A stretch of 43,464 bases of DNA from a virus. The notes under the pieces are model-generated. The model had not been told where the DNA came from, searched no databases, and was given only the letters and a program-made list of their open reading frames with translations. Both the position numbers and the translations under genes were made by a program. Numbering within the stretch: the stretch's first letter is position 1; each line of letters starts with the position of its first letter. Of the stretch, positions 1 through 6,691 are shown piece after piece. Location of the stretch: positions 1 to 43,464 of the IMG/VR virus record IMGVR_UViG_3300035701_009381; one strand, written 5' to 3'.

Positions 1-1122
1 ATGATACTGGGCGACCTCGGAGCCCGGGTGATAAAGGTCGAGCCTCTGGGCACGGGCGACGACGCCCGCGGGTACGGGCCCTTTATCGGTCAGGAGAGCG
101 CGTACTTCATGAGCATAAACCGCAACAAGGAGAGCATAGCCCTCAACCTCAAGTCGCCCGGTGGGCTGCAAGTGGCGCTCAAGCTTGCCGCCAGGGCCGA
201 TGTCGTCCTCGAAAACTACAGGCCTGGGACTATGAAGCGTATCGGGTTAGGGTACGAAGCCTTGCGGGAACTGAACCCGAGGCTGGTCTACGCATCGGTC
301 TCCGGCTTCGGACAGGACGGTCCTTGGAGGGCTAAACCTGCCTACGACATCATCATCCAGGGCTTGTCAGGGATGATGAGCATCACGGGGCACCCCGGCG
401 GGCCTCCAGTGAGAGTCGGCATTTCGCTCGGCGACATCGCTGCCGGGCTCTTTGCGACAGTCGGAATCGTGTCGGCGCTGTACGAGCGACATAACAGCGG
501 GAGGGGGCAGTTTATCGATGTCGCAATGCTCGACAGCCAGCTGGCGATCCTCGAGAACGCGGTGGCCCGTTACCTGGTCACCGGGGAGATCCCCGGACCG
601 CTGGGTACGAGACACCCGTCGATAACGCCGTTCGCGGCGTTCCCGTCGGCGGACGGCTACATCCTTCTGGGCGTGGGGAACGACTCGCTGTGGCGGCGGT
701 TCTGCGAGAGCATTGGCAGGCTGGATCTTGCGGCTGACCCGAGGTTCCTCACCAACAGGAGCCGGACCGAGAACTGGGTCCATCTGGAGCCACTCCTGAA
801 CACCGTCTTCCGTGAGCGTACGACTACCGCGTGGATAGGGCTCCTGGAGTCTCAGGGGATCCCGTGCGGCCCGGTGAATACGATGGATAAAGTCGTGACC
901 CACCCGCAAGTCGCCGCGAGGAAGGCCCTGGTGGAGGTGGACGCCATCGGAGGTGGGAAGCTGAGGATGCTACGCACGCCTATCAAGATGAATAGGACCG
1001 ACCCGAACATCTACCGGCCTGCGCAGCGCCTCGGGGCCAGCACGGCGAAAGTGCTAGCCGAACTCGGTTATTCGCAAGCTGAGGTCGAGGAGCTGGTGAG
1101 GTCGGGAGCGACCGAAGGGTAG
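1..1122 (+). CDS. Class III (CaiB/BaiF family) CoA-transferase, 5'-truncated by window edge
   Basis: Family III CoA-transferases move CoA between acyl-CoA donors and carboxylic acids in the cytoplasm. The visible 373 residues begin in what is normally the first Rossmann-type segment (MILGDLGARVIKVE), about 20 residues into the family. The true start is therefore left of the window. The motif GRGQFIDVAMLDSQ (about residues 166-179) contains the conserved Asp that forms the covalent acyl/CoA intermediate in formyl-CoA transferase, and the NYRPGTMKRIGLGYEALRELNPRLVYASVSGFG region is typical. The substrate cannot be read from the sequence. It is on the strand opposite to the neighbouring phage genes and lies outside the attachment site, so I assign it to the host chromosome. 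Confidence 0.93.
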   Translation: MILGDLGARVIKVEPLGTGDDARGYGPFIGQESAYFMSINRNKESIALNLKSPGGLQVALKLAARADVVLENYRPGTMKRIGLGYEALRELNPRLVYASVSGFGQDGPWRAKPAYDIIIQGLSGMMSITGHPGGPPVRVGISLGDIAAGLFATVGIVSALYERHNSGRGQFIDVAMLDSQLAILENAVARYLVTGEIPGPLGTRHPSITPFAAFPSADGYILLGVGNDSLWRRFCESIGRLDLAADPRFLTNRSRTENWVHLEPLLNTVFRERTTTAWIGLLESQGIPCGPVNTMDKVVTHPQVAARKALVEVDAIGGGKLRMLRTPIKMNRTDPNIYRPAQRLGASTAKVLAELGYSQAEVEELVRSGATEG

Positions 1123-1400
1123 CAGGTGCCCTGTTCGACAGTGCAGTAGTAGCTCGCGTAAGGCTTGGCCGGAGATGCTGTTCGAGCTCGGTGGACGTTC
1201 GATCGGCGAGAAGTGAGGCACGTCCTAAGGAGAAATTGGGCCTGGGGTGACCGAGCAAGTCCTGCTACTTACGGCAAACGCAGTCACGCAACAGGAAGCT
1301 CTTTGCCCCACTCTGGAAAGAGCTTGGACGATTTGGCGACAACAGCCACCTGACCGCCGTAAGCGGCGGGAAGCGTTAGGGGCTCTAGCAGGGGAAGAAC
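1123..1400. other. Host intergenic spacer between CoA-transferase and attachment site
   Basis: No convincing gene is seen here; open frames are short and have no good ribosome binding site. The segment lies 3' of the CoA-transferase and, on the minus strand, 3' of the tRNA-Lys remnant, so both transcripts would end here. It contains one perfect 9-bp inverted repeat (listed separately) and a smaller GC-rich inverted repeat near 1354-1370. Confidence 0.7.
1296..1325. terminator. Possible bidirectional terminator hairpin in the host spacer
   Basis: A perfect inverted repeat AAGCTCTTT / AAAGAGCTT is separated by 12 nt. It lies between the convergent CoA-transferase and tRNA-Lys genes, where a terminator is expected. 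No clear T-tract follows on either strand, so the assignment is weak. Confidence 0.35.
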
Positions 1401-1448
1401 TGGTGGGCCATGAAGGACTCGAACCTTCAACCTGCCGATTAAGAGTCG
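1401..1448 (-). other. Prophage attachment-site core: 3' part of tRNA-Lys(CTT)
   Basis: Read on the minus strand this is the 3' part of a tRNA. It has anticodon loop CTCTTAA (anticodon CTT, Lys), 3' anticodon stem TCGGC, variable loop AGGTT, T stem GAAGG/CCTTC with loop TTCGAGT, acceptor strand ATGGCCC, discriminator A and encoded CCA. Upstream of the anticodon loop only CGA of the 5' stem is present, then unrelated sequence. The gene is therefore a fragment, not a functional tRNA. Integration into a tRNA 3' end leaves such a core at one junction and an intact tRNA at the other. Since host DNA lies to the left and phage genes to the right, this is the junction distal to the intact tRNA, which should lie beyond the window. 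Confidence 0.85.
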
Positions 1449-1615
1449 TTTACGGGTCGTTTTGCGGTGTCCTGAGCAATCTCGCCTCGTACCATCGCGC
1501 CTGTATATCGCCCCTATGCCTATCCGGCTCGGTCCGCCACATGACACCGCTTCCGGCGCGGAACGTTAGCAAATGTGTTAGCAGATCTCTATGGACCTAT
1601 GTGTTCCAGGCGATC

Positions 1616-2695
1616 CTAGCGACTGCCGGGTTTCGTGGGCTCCACTTGACCCGTGCCCTTCCTGGTGGTTCGGGCAGCCGATCCTGTCGGGGGAGCTATC
1701 ATATCAAAGTATACTCTTTGCAGCTTCATAAGCAGGCCATCGATCTCATCGTCCGTGACGAGCGGAGACCCCTTCTTGAGACCATCCTTTAGGCGCTGAA
1801 TCGCCAGATCGACGTGCCGCTCCATCTTGGCTTCTTCAATGACCTTGAAGAACATCTGCCAATAGCGTGCCGGTATACCCAGGATCGGGGTGTCATTCAT
1901 CTTCTCTACGAAATCATTCATTAGTCCCGTGCGGAAGAGCCTACCGAAGTTGTTCCCACCATCGTGGACCGCCCTGTCTGAGATCCTGTCTTTCTTGTTG
2001 GGATACGGTGATGCTCTAGCTAGAATGAGCTCACCGCCTTCGCCCTCATGACCCTCCATGCTGTACTGCCAGTGCCAGTTTCTGTACTCTGCAGCGTACA
2101 GAGCAGACTCGACATAGGGCTCGAATATCCTGGGCGCTCCAGTAGTGACATGTTCGAAGACCCAGGGAACGACGACGATGAGATCCCATGGGTTGGTTGC
2201 TGTCGGTGACGCCAGATACCTGAACGAACCTTCTTTCTCCTTGGATAGTAGATACCAGCCCTTCATCTCCATGCCGAGGATGATATCGTTCTGAACAGGA
2301 TCTCTGAGGTTAGTTGTCATGAGTACATCGGGGAAAGTCTGTGGTTGTCGAACGAAACTGTAACGGCTGTACTTCTTCTCTGGGTCCCAGACGGTCCGCA
2401 TCTCGTTCAACGTGGCGACAACTTGATCTTCGATCGCTGCTCCCAACGGTAGGGCCATGGTGTGAAGGTCGGGTGCCTGAATCCCGGCCATGTTAACGGA
2501 GGACTTGAAGAAGCCAGGAAGGGCTCTGAGGGTCGCTATGACCCGGTTGTACAGCTCCCGATGAGGCCAATCAACGGGAATCGGCTTCCTTTCGGGAGGA
2601 GGCGGAATCACGCGCGCCTGAGACGCTTGAACTCCAAGGTCGGGTTGACAGGGTGCCGCTTCGAGGCTATCTTCACGAGATCTCTTCTTGTCCAC
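1616..2695 (-). CDS. Putative type II restriction endonuclease (PD-(D/E)XK fold)
   Basis: A 359-residue protein encoded directly downstream of, and overlapping by 23 bp, a DNA methyltransferase gene, the usual arrangement of a restriction-modification pair. A PD-(D/E)XK-like signature is visible: FPD at residues 121-123, then E143-x-K145 in LGMEMKGWYLL, with an upstream acidic residue near Glu89. The enzyme would cut unmodified DNA at the sequence protected by the partner methylase; that specificity cannot be read here. It is the last phage gene before the attachment site, a common place for lysogenic cargo. The function rests on gene order plus this motif, not on recognition of a specific family. 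Confidence 0.7.
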   Translation of the reverse strand: MDKKRSREDSLEAAPCQPDLGVQASQARVIPPPPERKPIPVDWPHRELYNRVIATLRALPGFFKSSVNMAGIQAPDLHTMALPLGAAIEDQVVATLNEMRTVWDPEKKYSRYSFVRQPQTFPDVLMTTNLRDPVQNDIILGMEMKGWYLLSKEKEGSFRYLASPTATNPWDLIVVVPWVFEHVTTGAPRIFEPYVESALYAAEYRNWHWQYSMEGHEGEGGELILARASPYPNKKDRISDRAVHDGGNNFGRLFRTGLMNDFVEKMNDTPILGIPARYWQMFFKVIEEAKMERHVDLAIQRLKDGLKKGSPLVTDDEIDGLLMKLQRVYFDMIAPPTGSAARTTRKGTGQVEPTKPGSR

Positions 2696-3725
2696 AATGA
2701 CCCGCCAACCTTTCGCAGGCTAGAGCGTAGAACTCAGGAACGATCTCCGCGCTATAGCACCTCCGACCCAAGGCGTTCGCAGCCAAGGCTCCGGTGCAAA
2801 GTCCACCAAATGGCTCCCAGATGACGTCGCCCGGGTCGGATGAGACCTCGATGATAAGTTCCATGAGCCTAACGGGCTTCTGGTTGAGATGGACCGCCTT
2901 GAGCCCATTCCTAAATCGCTCTTCGCCCCGGACAGGTGGCTCATCCCACACGTTCGAAACGCCGAATGGGCAACGGAACTTCGCTCGCATTCTGGCCCAT
3001 TCTTCACCCGTCAAAGAGCGCTTCCCGTCAAGTGAGAAGTAAGGCCTGCCTTCAGGCCCACCGTTCGAATTGGCATACTCCACCAGACGCTCAAACGCTT
3101 CCGCAGGCGGAAAGTACCATAGATAATCCTTTGTGAAGTACTTCCTCGTGGCTGCATTCCTGACTCCACAAGCATCGTTCGTCTTGGTAAGGGGGAGTCC
3201 TGAACGCTCCCACTCACGGCGGAGCCATTCCTTCAGGGGTAACTGCCCCTCGCGGCTTGGCAGCGTCACCTTCTTCACGTACTGGACACACACTTCCGAC
3301 ACTATTGGGAGTTTCCGAAGGGTTTTCGTGTTCGCGTTGCCTGCTATGTGGCCTTTCCCTTTGTTCCACACATGGCAATTGCGGAACTCCCAACCGTACT
3401 CGACTAGCAGGGGATGAACAGTTGACCAGCCCAGTTCGGTATTCCAGAACCATAGCGTTGTCTGGGGGGTTGCCCGGTTCGACCAGACCTTGACATGCGG
3501 TTCATACCAGTCAACCAAATCATCTACAGTGTGCGTGTCGCCCTCAAAGCCTGAGACTCCGTAAGCACCATCAGACACGATCACAGTTGGAGATGGCCAA
3601 CTAGCATAGAAGTCCTGAACGTCCCCGAGGCACAGGACTATGCCGTCCTTGAGGATCTGGCGGGTATCCTGGGCTTCAACAGCTAGCGCCATGCCAGGTA
3701 TGGACAATTCTCTGACAGCCGCCAC
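2673..3725 (-). CDS. DNA methyltransferase (N6-adenine/N4-cytosine type) of a restriction-modification pair
   Basis: A 350-residue protein with beta-class motif order. A motif IV-like SDGAYG (residues 51-56) precedes the SAM-binding motif I region DPGDVIWEPFGGLCTG near the C terminus, after the target-region middle. Motif IV reads DGAY instead of the usual (D/N/S)PP(Y/F), a notable but tolerable departure. HLNQKPVRLMELII just before motif I is the conserved (K)P stretch of PF01555-type methylases. The GTG start at 3725 is fixed by a very strong AAAGGAGGTC ribosome binding site 5 nt upstream. It presumably protects DNA from the overlapping nuclease gene downstream. The pair is likely cargo expressed in the lysogen. 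Confidence 0.88.
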   Translation of the reverse strand: MAAVRELSIPGMALAVEAQDTRQILKDGIVLCLGDVQDFYASWPSPTVIVSDGAYGVSGFEGDTHTVDDLVDWYEPHVKVWSNRATPQTTLWFWNTELGWSTVHPLLVEYGWEFRNCHVWNKGKGHIAGNANTKTLRKLPIVSEVCVQYVKKVTLPSREGQLPLKEWLRREWERSGLPLTKTNDACGVRNAATRKYFTKDYLWYFPPAEAFERLVEYANSNGGPEGRPYFSLDGKRSLTGEEWARMRAKFRCPFGVSNVWDEPPVRGEERFRNGLKAVHLNQKPVRLMELIIEVSSDPGDVIWEPFGGLCTGALAANALGRRCYSAEIVPEFYALACERLAGHCGQEEIS

Positions 3726-4260
3726 CTGTTGACCTCCTTTCCCCGGTTGCCTCTGGTGTCGCGATGCAACCTAAGGTGTCTCTCAGTCACCTATTTCTCC
3801 TCAAATGCGGCTATTCCTCTCCGGGCGTACCATATTCTCCGGTGCCTCCTCATTTTAGGCACCGCTTCATGATATTTGCCGGAGTGCTTCTGTGTCGTTC
3901 CAAGTCTTCACCTGGTTCTCAAGAGCGATTCATCCGAGGTGCCTGAGCTCATGCCAACAAGCAGGCCGGCGACCGGAGAACTGGCTCCATGTGAATCAGA
4001 GGACTGGCGAAATGCCCATAGATTATCCAGCCTGTTCAGCACTACCGCGGACTCCCCCGCGTTACTGGGTCCTCGGGCCTGGGCTTCGAGTTGATGAGCT
4101 CCTTCTCTCGGAGCCCTGCTACGGCCTGGAGCTCGATCAGTCGGAGCATCGGAAGGAGTTCCGGACCAGTGGGCGGAATAGGGGCGATGTCAGACATCCG
4201 CTCAGGCAGCTGGGCCATGGGACCCGGAGGCGACTCCGGGTTTCGTGTTTCGCGGGAAAT
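3726..4260. other. Gene-free region between lysis module terminator and restriction-modification operon
   Basis: I see no credible gene here; long plus-strand frames that cross it are antisense shadows of the lysin gene. The segment must hold the promoter of the restriction-modification operon, because a terminator at 4261-4289 closes the lysis operon upstream. I find no clear -35/-10 pair. One inverted repeat, GGTGCC (3841-3846) and GGCACC (3858-3863), lies about 115 bp before the methylase start and could be a regulatory site. Local base composition is less GC-rich than in the neighbouring late genes. Confidence 0.55.
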
Positions 4261-4289
4261 GAAGAAAGCCCCGGCCGCGAGGCCGGGGC
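4261..4289 (-). terminator. Rho-independent terminator of the late/lysis operon
   Basis: On the minus strand a perfect 9-bp stem GCCCCGGCC / GGCCGGGGC closes a TCGC loop and is followed by TTTCTTC. It lies about 30 bp downstream of the lysin stop codon, at the end of the long minus-strand late gene series, and just beyond the first parS-like site. Confidence 0.85.
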
Positions 4290-4300
4290 AATGGGTGAGA

Positions 4301-4318
4301 TTATTCCACGTGGGATAA
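4301..4318 (+). promoter_or_regulatory. parS-like site 1 (18-bp near-palindrome, CACGTG core)
   Basis: The sequence is TTATTCCACGTGGGATAA, directly after the lysin stop codon and before the terminator. It shares the 16-bp core TATTCCACGTGKGATA with three other sites at 17521, 31325 and 36282. The arrangement resembles bacterial parS (TGTTNCACGTGAAACA): same length, same CACGTG centre, different outer bases. A phage-encoded ParB is present at 30321-31829. Binding by that ParB is inferred. Confidence 0.72.
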
Positions 4319-4320
4319 GG

Positions 4321-5484
4321 TTACGCCTGACTCGAAAGCCGGTTCAGCACGGTGGCCAATTCACCCCAGGTCACGGTCGCCGCGGGGTCACGGTCTTCCT
4401 TGAGGAGTCCCTTTTCCCTGAGCCTTCGGATCTCCGCCGCCGGGTCCCAGGCAGGCGGCGCTTGGGTCTGAAGCATAGGCGTGAGGTAGTCCCTCACGAT
4501 GCTCGCGCCGTAGTCCGGGTTCGGGGCCCACTTGCCGCCGAGGTCCTCCACGGCCCTGACCGTGCCTGCCCAGGGCAAGCTCTTCACCAGGCCGTACCGC
4601 GGGTCCACGACGTCCCCGATCGGAGCCAGGCCGACGTAGGCCGCCAGGTGCTGATAGTGGGCCCGGACGCCGGTGTCATCGTCCGGGAAGGCAGCGTGGT
4701 CCTCCCTGGCGTCTGCCTTGGGTGCCGCGACCTTCAGTCCGCAGAAGTTGTGCATGTGCGCAGTCACCGTCCCGCCGAAGCGTCCGAAGGCCGTCTCCTT
4801 GGCTGCCTGGGCATAGGCCACCTCGGGACGGATGCCGTACTCGAGTCCGTGTCGCCAGTAGAGGGATGCCAGGCCGACGAACTGCTCGGTGGCCCCTCTG
4901 GACCTTGCCCATGCCTGGGCCTGGTCGACCGTGACCTGCGGAGGACCCAGGATAGGCGTCCCCTTGGCCGGCGGGGGAGTCAGTGAAACTACCTTCTCGC
5001 GGATCAGATCGATGAACCAGGTCCACCTGGGCAGCAGCAGGTGAGGGCAGGCTCTCGCCGGGTACCAGTATTGGTGCGGAACGACCTGGCCCGGGCTGAG
5101 CCCAAGGACGAACAGCAGCCAGGCTATCACGGCCGCCGCGTTGTCCTCTGCTTTAGGGCGGTCGCCGTCAGCGTGCTCGCATATCTCGACCCCCACGCTG
5201 GTCATGTTGCCCGGGCCGTGCCCGTCGCCGGCGTGCCAGCCGTGTTCGTTCAGGGGCAGGTGCTGATACCCTCCCCCATCATCCACGGTGAAGTGCCAGG
5301 AGACGGGAGCCTGAGCCGCGACATCGCCCTTCAGGTAGTTGGCGTGGGCAGCGGCGTCAGCCCCTCGGTTCGGATTACCTGTGTCGTGGACGGTGACGCA
5401 CACGGGGACCATCGTCCCGCCCGGGCGGTTGCCGCGTCCCTTCGGGATGAGGTCCTCAGTTAGGGGTATTGGGCACTTCAACAC
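4321..5484 (-). CDS. Phage endolysin: amidase_2 plus glucosaminidase-like domain
   Basis: A 387-residue lysin with two putative peptidoglycan-cutting domains. Residues about 25-165 are an N-acetylmuramoyl-L-alanine amidase type 2 domain: VTVHDTGNPN carries the first zinc His, then WHFTVDDGGGYQHLPLNEHGWHAGDG, SVGVEICEH and a final H/C pair in VPHQYWYPARACPH. Residues about 190-330 resemble a glucosaminidase/lysozyme-like domain (YGIRPEVAYAQAAKETAFGRFGG, then NFCGLK). It has no signal peptide, so release should depend on the holin whose gene overlaps upstream. The start is uncertain: GTG at 5484 lacks a clean ribosome binding site, so coupling to holin translation is likely. It is the last gene of the late operon. 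Confidence 0.92.
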   Translation of the reverse strand: MLKCPIPLTEDLIPKGRGNRPGGTMVPVCVTVHDTGNPNRGADAAAHANYLKGDVAAQAPVSWHFTVDDGGGYQHLPLNEHGWHAGDGHGPGNMTSVGVEICEHADGDRPKAEDNAAAVIAWLLFVLGLSPGQVVPHQYWYPARACPHLLLPRWTWFIDLIREKVVSLTPPPAKGTPILGPPQVTVDQAQAWARSRGATEQFVGLASLYWRHGLEYGIRPEVAYAQAAKETAFGRFGGTVTAHMHNFCGLKVAAPKADAREDHAAFPDDDTGVRAHYQHLAAYVGLAPIGDVVDPRYGLVKSLPWAGTVRAVEDLGGKWAPNPDYGASIVRDYLTPMLQTQAPPAWDPAAEIRRLREKGLLKEDRDPAATVTWGELATVLNRLSSQA

Positions 5485-5917
5485 CTTGGTCGCCCTTCTT
5501 CCTGATCTGCGCGAGAGCGTTCCTCAGACTCTCGGGGACCGGCACTCCGGCCTCCCCCGCGTTCTCCAGTATGCTCAGCCCCTCGTTGGCGATGTAGAAG
5601 CAGATAACCAGGGACCGGCACAGGGCAGGCAGCGCCGGGAAGTTGGGTATGCTCGAGACGGCGGAAGCCAGGAGGACGTCCACCTGCGCCGCGACCATCA
5701 CCACGAAGAAAATGAGGACCTTCTTGACGATGCCCTTGGCCCCGACGTCGCTGTTGAGCTTCTTCTGGACCCAGGCTGCCGTGATGCCGGTAAGGTAGTC
5801 GAACACCACGAAGAGCGCGAGCACCTTCAGCATCACGTCCCAGCCTCCTAGCAGCGCAGTGAGAACCCCGCCTACCATCGCCACGGACCACCGAAGATAG
5901 TCAAGGAACCTGTTCAC
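5456..5917 (-). CDS. Phage holin (holin family 4 / toxin-secretion type)
   Basis: A 153-residue membrane protein with about four hydrophobic segments. These include VAMVGGVLTALLGGW, VLALFVVFDYLTGITAAW, VLIFFVVMVAAQVDVLLASAV and a segment near LVICFYIANEGLSIL. FDYLTGI and the ANEGLSILENAGEAGVPVP stretch are hallmarks of the Bacillus/Clostridium phage holin family. It would form membrane lesions that let the overlapping downstream lysin reach the wall. The GTG start at 5917 has an AAGGAGGCG ribosome binding site 6 nt upstream. A terminator-like hairpin precedes the gene, hinting at separate control of lysis timing. Confidence 0.93.
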   Translation of the reverse strand: MNRFLDYLRWSVAMVGGVLTALLGGWDVMLKVLALFVVFDYLTGITAAWVQKKLNSDVGAKGIVKKVLIFFVVMVAAQVDVLLASAVSSIPNFPALPALCRSLVICFYIANEGLSILENAGEAGVPVPESLRNALAQIRKKGDQGVEVPNTPN

Positions 5918-5934
5918 GTGTCACGCCTCCTTGA

Positions 5935-5962
5935 ATTGAAAAGCCCCCGGATTCCCAGGGGC
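5935..5962 (-). terminator. Terminator-like hairpin upstream of the holin
   Basis: On the minus strand GCCCCTGG pairs with CCGGGGGC (8 bp, one G-U) around a GAAT loop and is followed by TTTTC. It lies between the small coiled-coil gene (stop at 5988) and the holin start. Transcription of lysis genes may therefore need read-through or antitermination. Confidence 0.65.
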
Positions 5963-5987
5963 GCCGACTCGCGTAGCCCAGAGCCCT

Positions 5988-6173
5988 TTACTCGCCAGAC
6001 TTCTTCAGTTCATGCGTCGGCTGCCAGGACTTGTCCCGCGCCTTCTCGCGCTCCTGGAGCTCCACCAGAGCCGCCTCTAGTCGCGCAAGCCTCTCCTCTG
6101 GAGTAATGCCTATGACATCAGACTCCACGACGGTAACTCGCCTGCCGTTGCGGGTCTCTTCCCGCTCCTTCAC
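5988..6173 (-). CDS. Small charged coiled-coil phage protein
   Basis: A 61-residue protein rich in Glu, Arg and Lys; residues about 25-45 (PEERLARLEAALVELQERE) have heptad-like leucines typical of a short coiled coil. It starts at GTG 6173 with GGGGGTGA upstream and overlaps the preceding gene's stop. Small proteins of this kind (XkdX or XhlA-like) often sit between tail fibre and holin genes in Firmicute phages, but I do not recognise a specific family. Confidence 0.65.
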   Translation of the reverse strand: MKEREETRNGRRVTVVESDVIGITPEERLARLEAALVELQEREKARDKSWQPTHELKKSGE

Positions 6174-6676
6174 CGTACTTTCACCCCCACTTGGGCGACA
6201 CCGTGATGCGCGCTCGACACTAGGATCATGTAGTCCCCGGCGGTCGCAAAGGCGTAAGCATGGCTGGCCTGGTCGCCAGTAGCGGGTTCGGAGTAGGCTG
6301 TTCCACCAGCAATCTGGAACACGACCTCGCTATCCGGGGAGTCTAGCGGCAGCGCGGCGGTTACGGTTACGATATCGTTGACCGCTGCAGGGTTGGGAGA
6401 AGCCTCTGCGGTCAGTCTCGGGTAGATCCTGACCCCATTTGGCTTTCCCTCGCTGTCGAGGGTAAGATCATAAGACCCCGCATTAAGGATCTGTTGCACC
6501 AACTCGGCGTCTGCCTCATCGTTCAGGCGATACTCACCATAGTCCTCCGCGACCCCGCCAAGCTTGCGGATCGCGTTCTGCACTTCAGCCTCGAAGGGAG
6601 GACCGTCGGGGAGAAAGGTGTTGGTGCCGCTGTTCGAGGCAATAAGACCGTCGGACTTACGATAGATGATGAGCAA
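6170..6676 (-). CDS. Tail-associated protein with C-terminal Ig-like beta domain
   Basis: A 168-residue protein. The N-terminal half (LIIYRKSDGLIASNSGTNTF onward) resembles small tail-fibre accessory proteins. Residues about 85-168 form a predicted beta sandwich: NPAAVNDIVTVTAALP, SEVVFQIAGG, AYAFATAGDYMILVSS, GVAQVGVKV. This looks like PKD/Ig-like adhesive domains of virion surface proteins. A TTG start at 6676 is supported by GGAGGGG 9 nt upstream. It follows the tail fibre gene, so a role at the tail tip or as a fibre chaperone is likely but not shown. Confidence 0.7.
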   Translation of the reverse strand: MLIIYRKSDGLIASNSGTNTFLPDGPPFEAEVQNAIRKLGGVAEDYGEYRLNDEADAELVQQILNAGSYDLTLDSEGKPNGVRIYPRLTAEASPNPAAVNDIVTVTAALPLDSPDSEVVFQIAGGTAYSEPATGDQASHAYAFATAGDYMILVSSAHHGVAQVGVKVR

Positions 6677-6691
6677 CTTGGGCTTCCCCTC

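Noticed and set aside
1401-1448. Functional tRNA-Lys gene
   Set aside because: The D arm, 5' acceptor strand and most of the 5' anticodon stem are missing.
3892-4986. Long plus-strand open frame across the lysin
   Set aside because: Antisense to the clearly identified lysin, Arg/Gly/Pro-rich and without a ribosome binding site.
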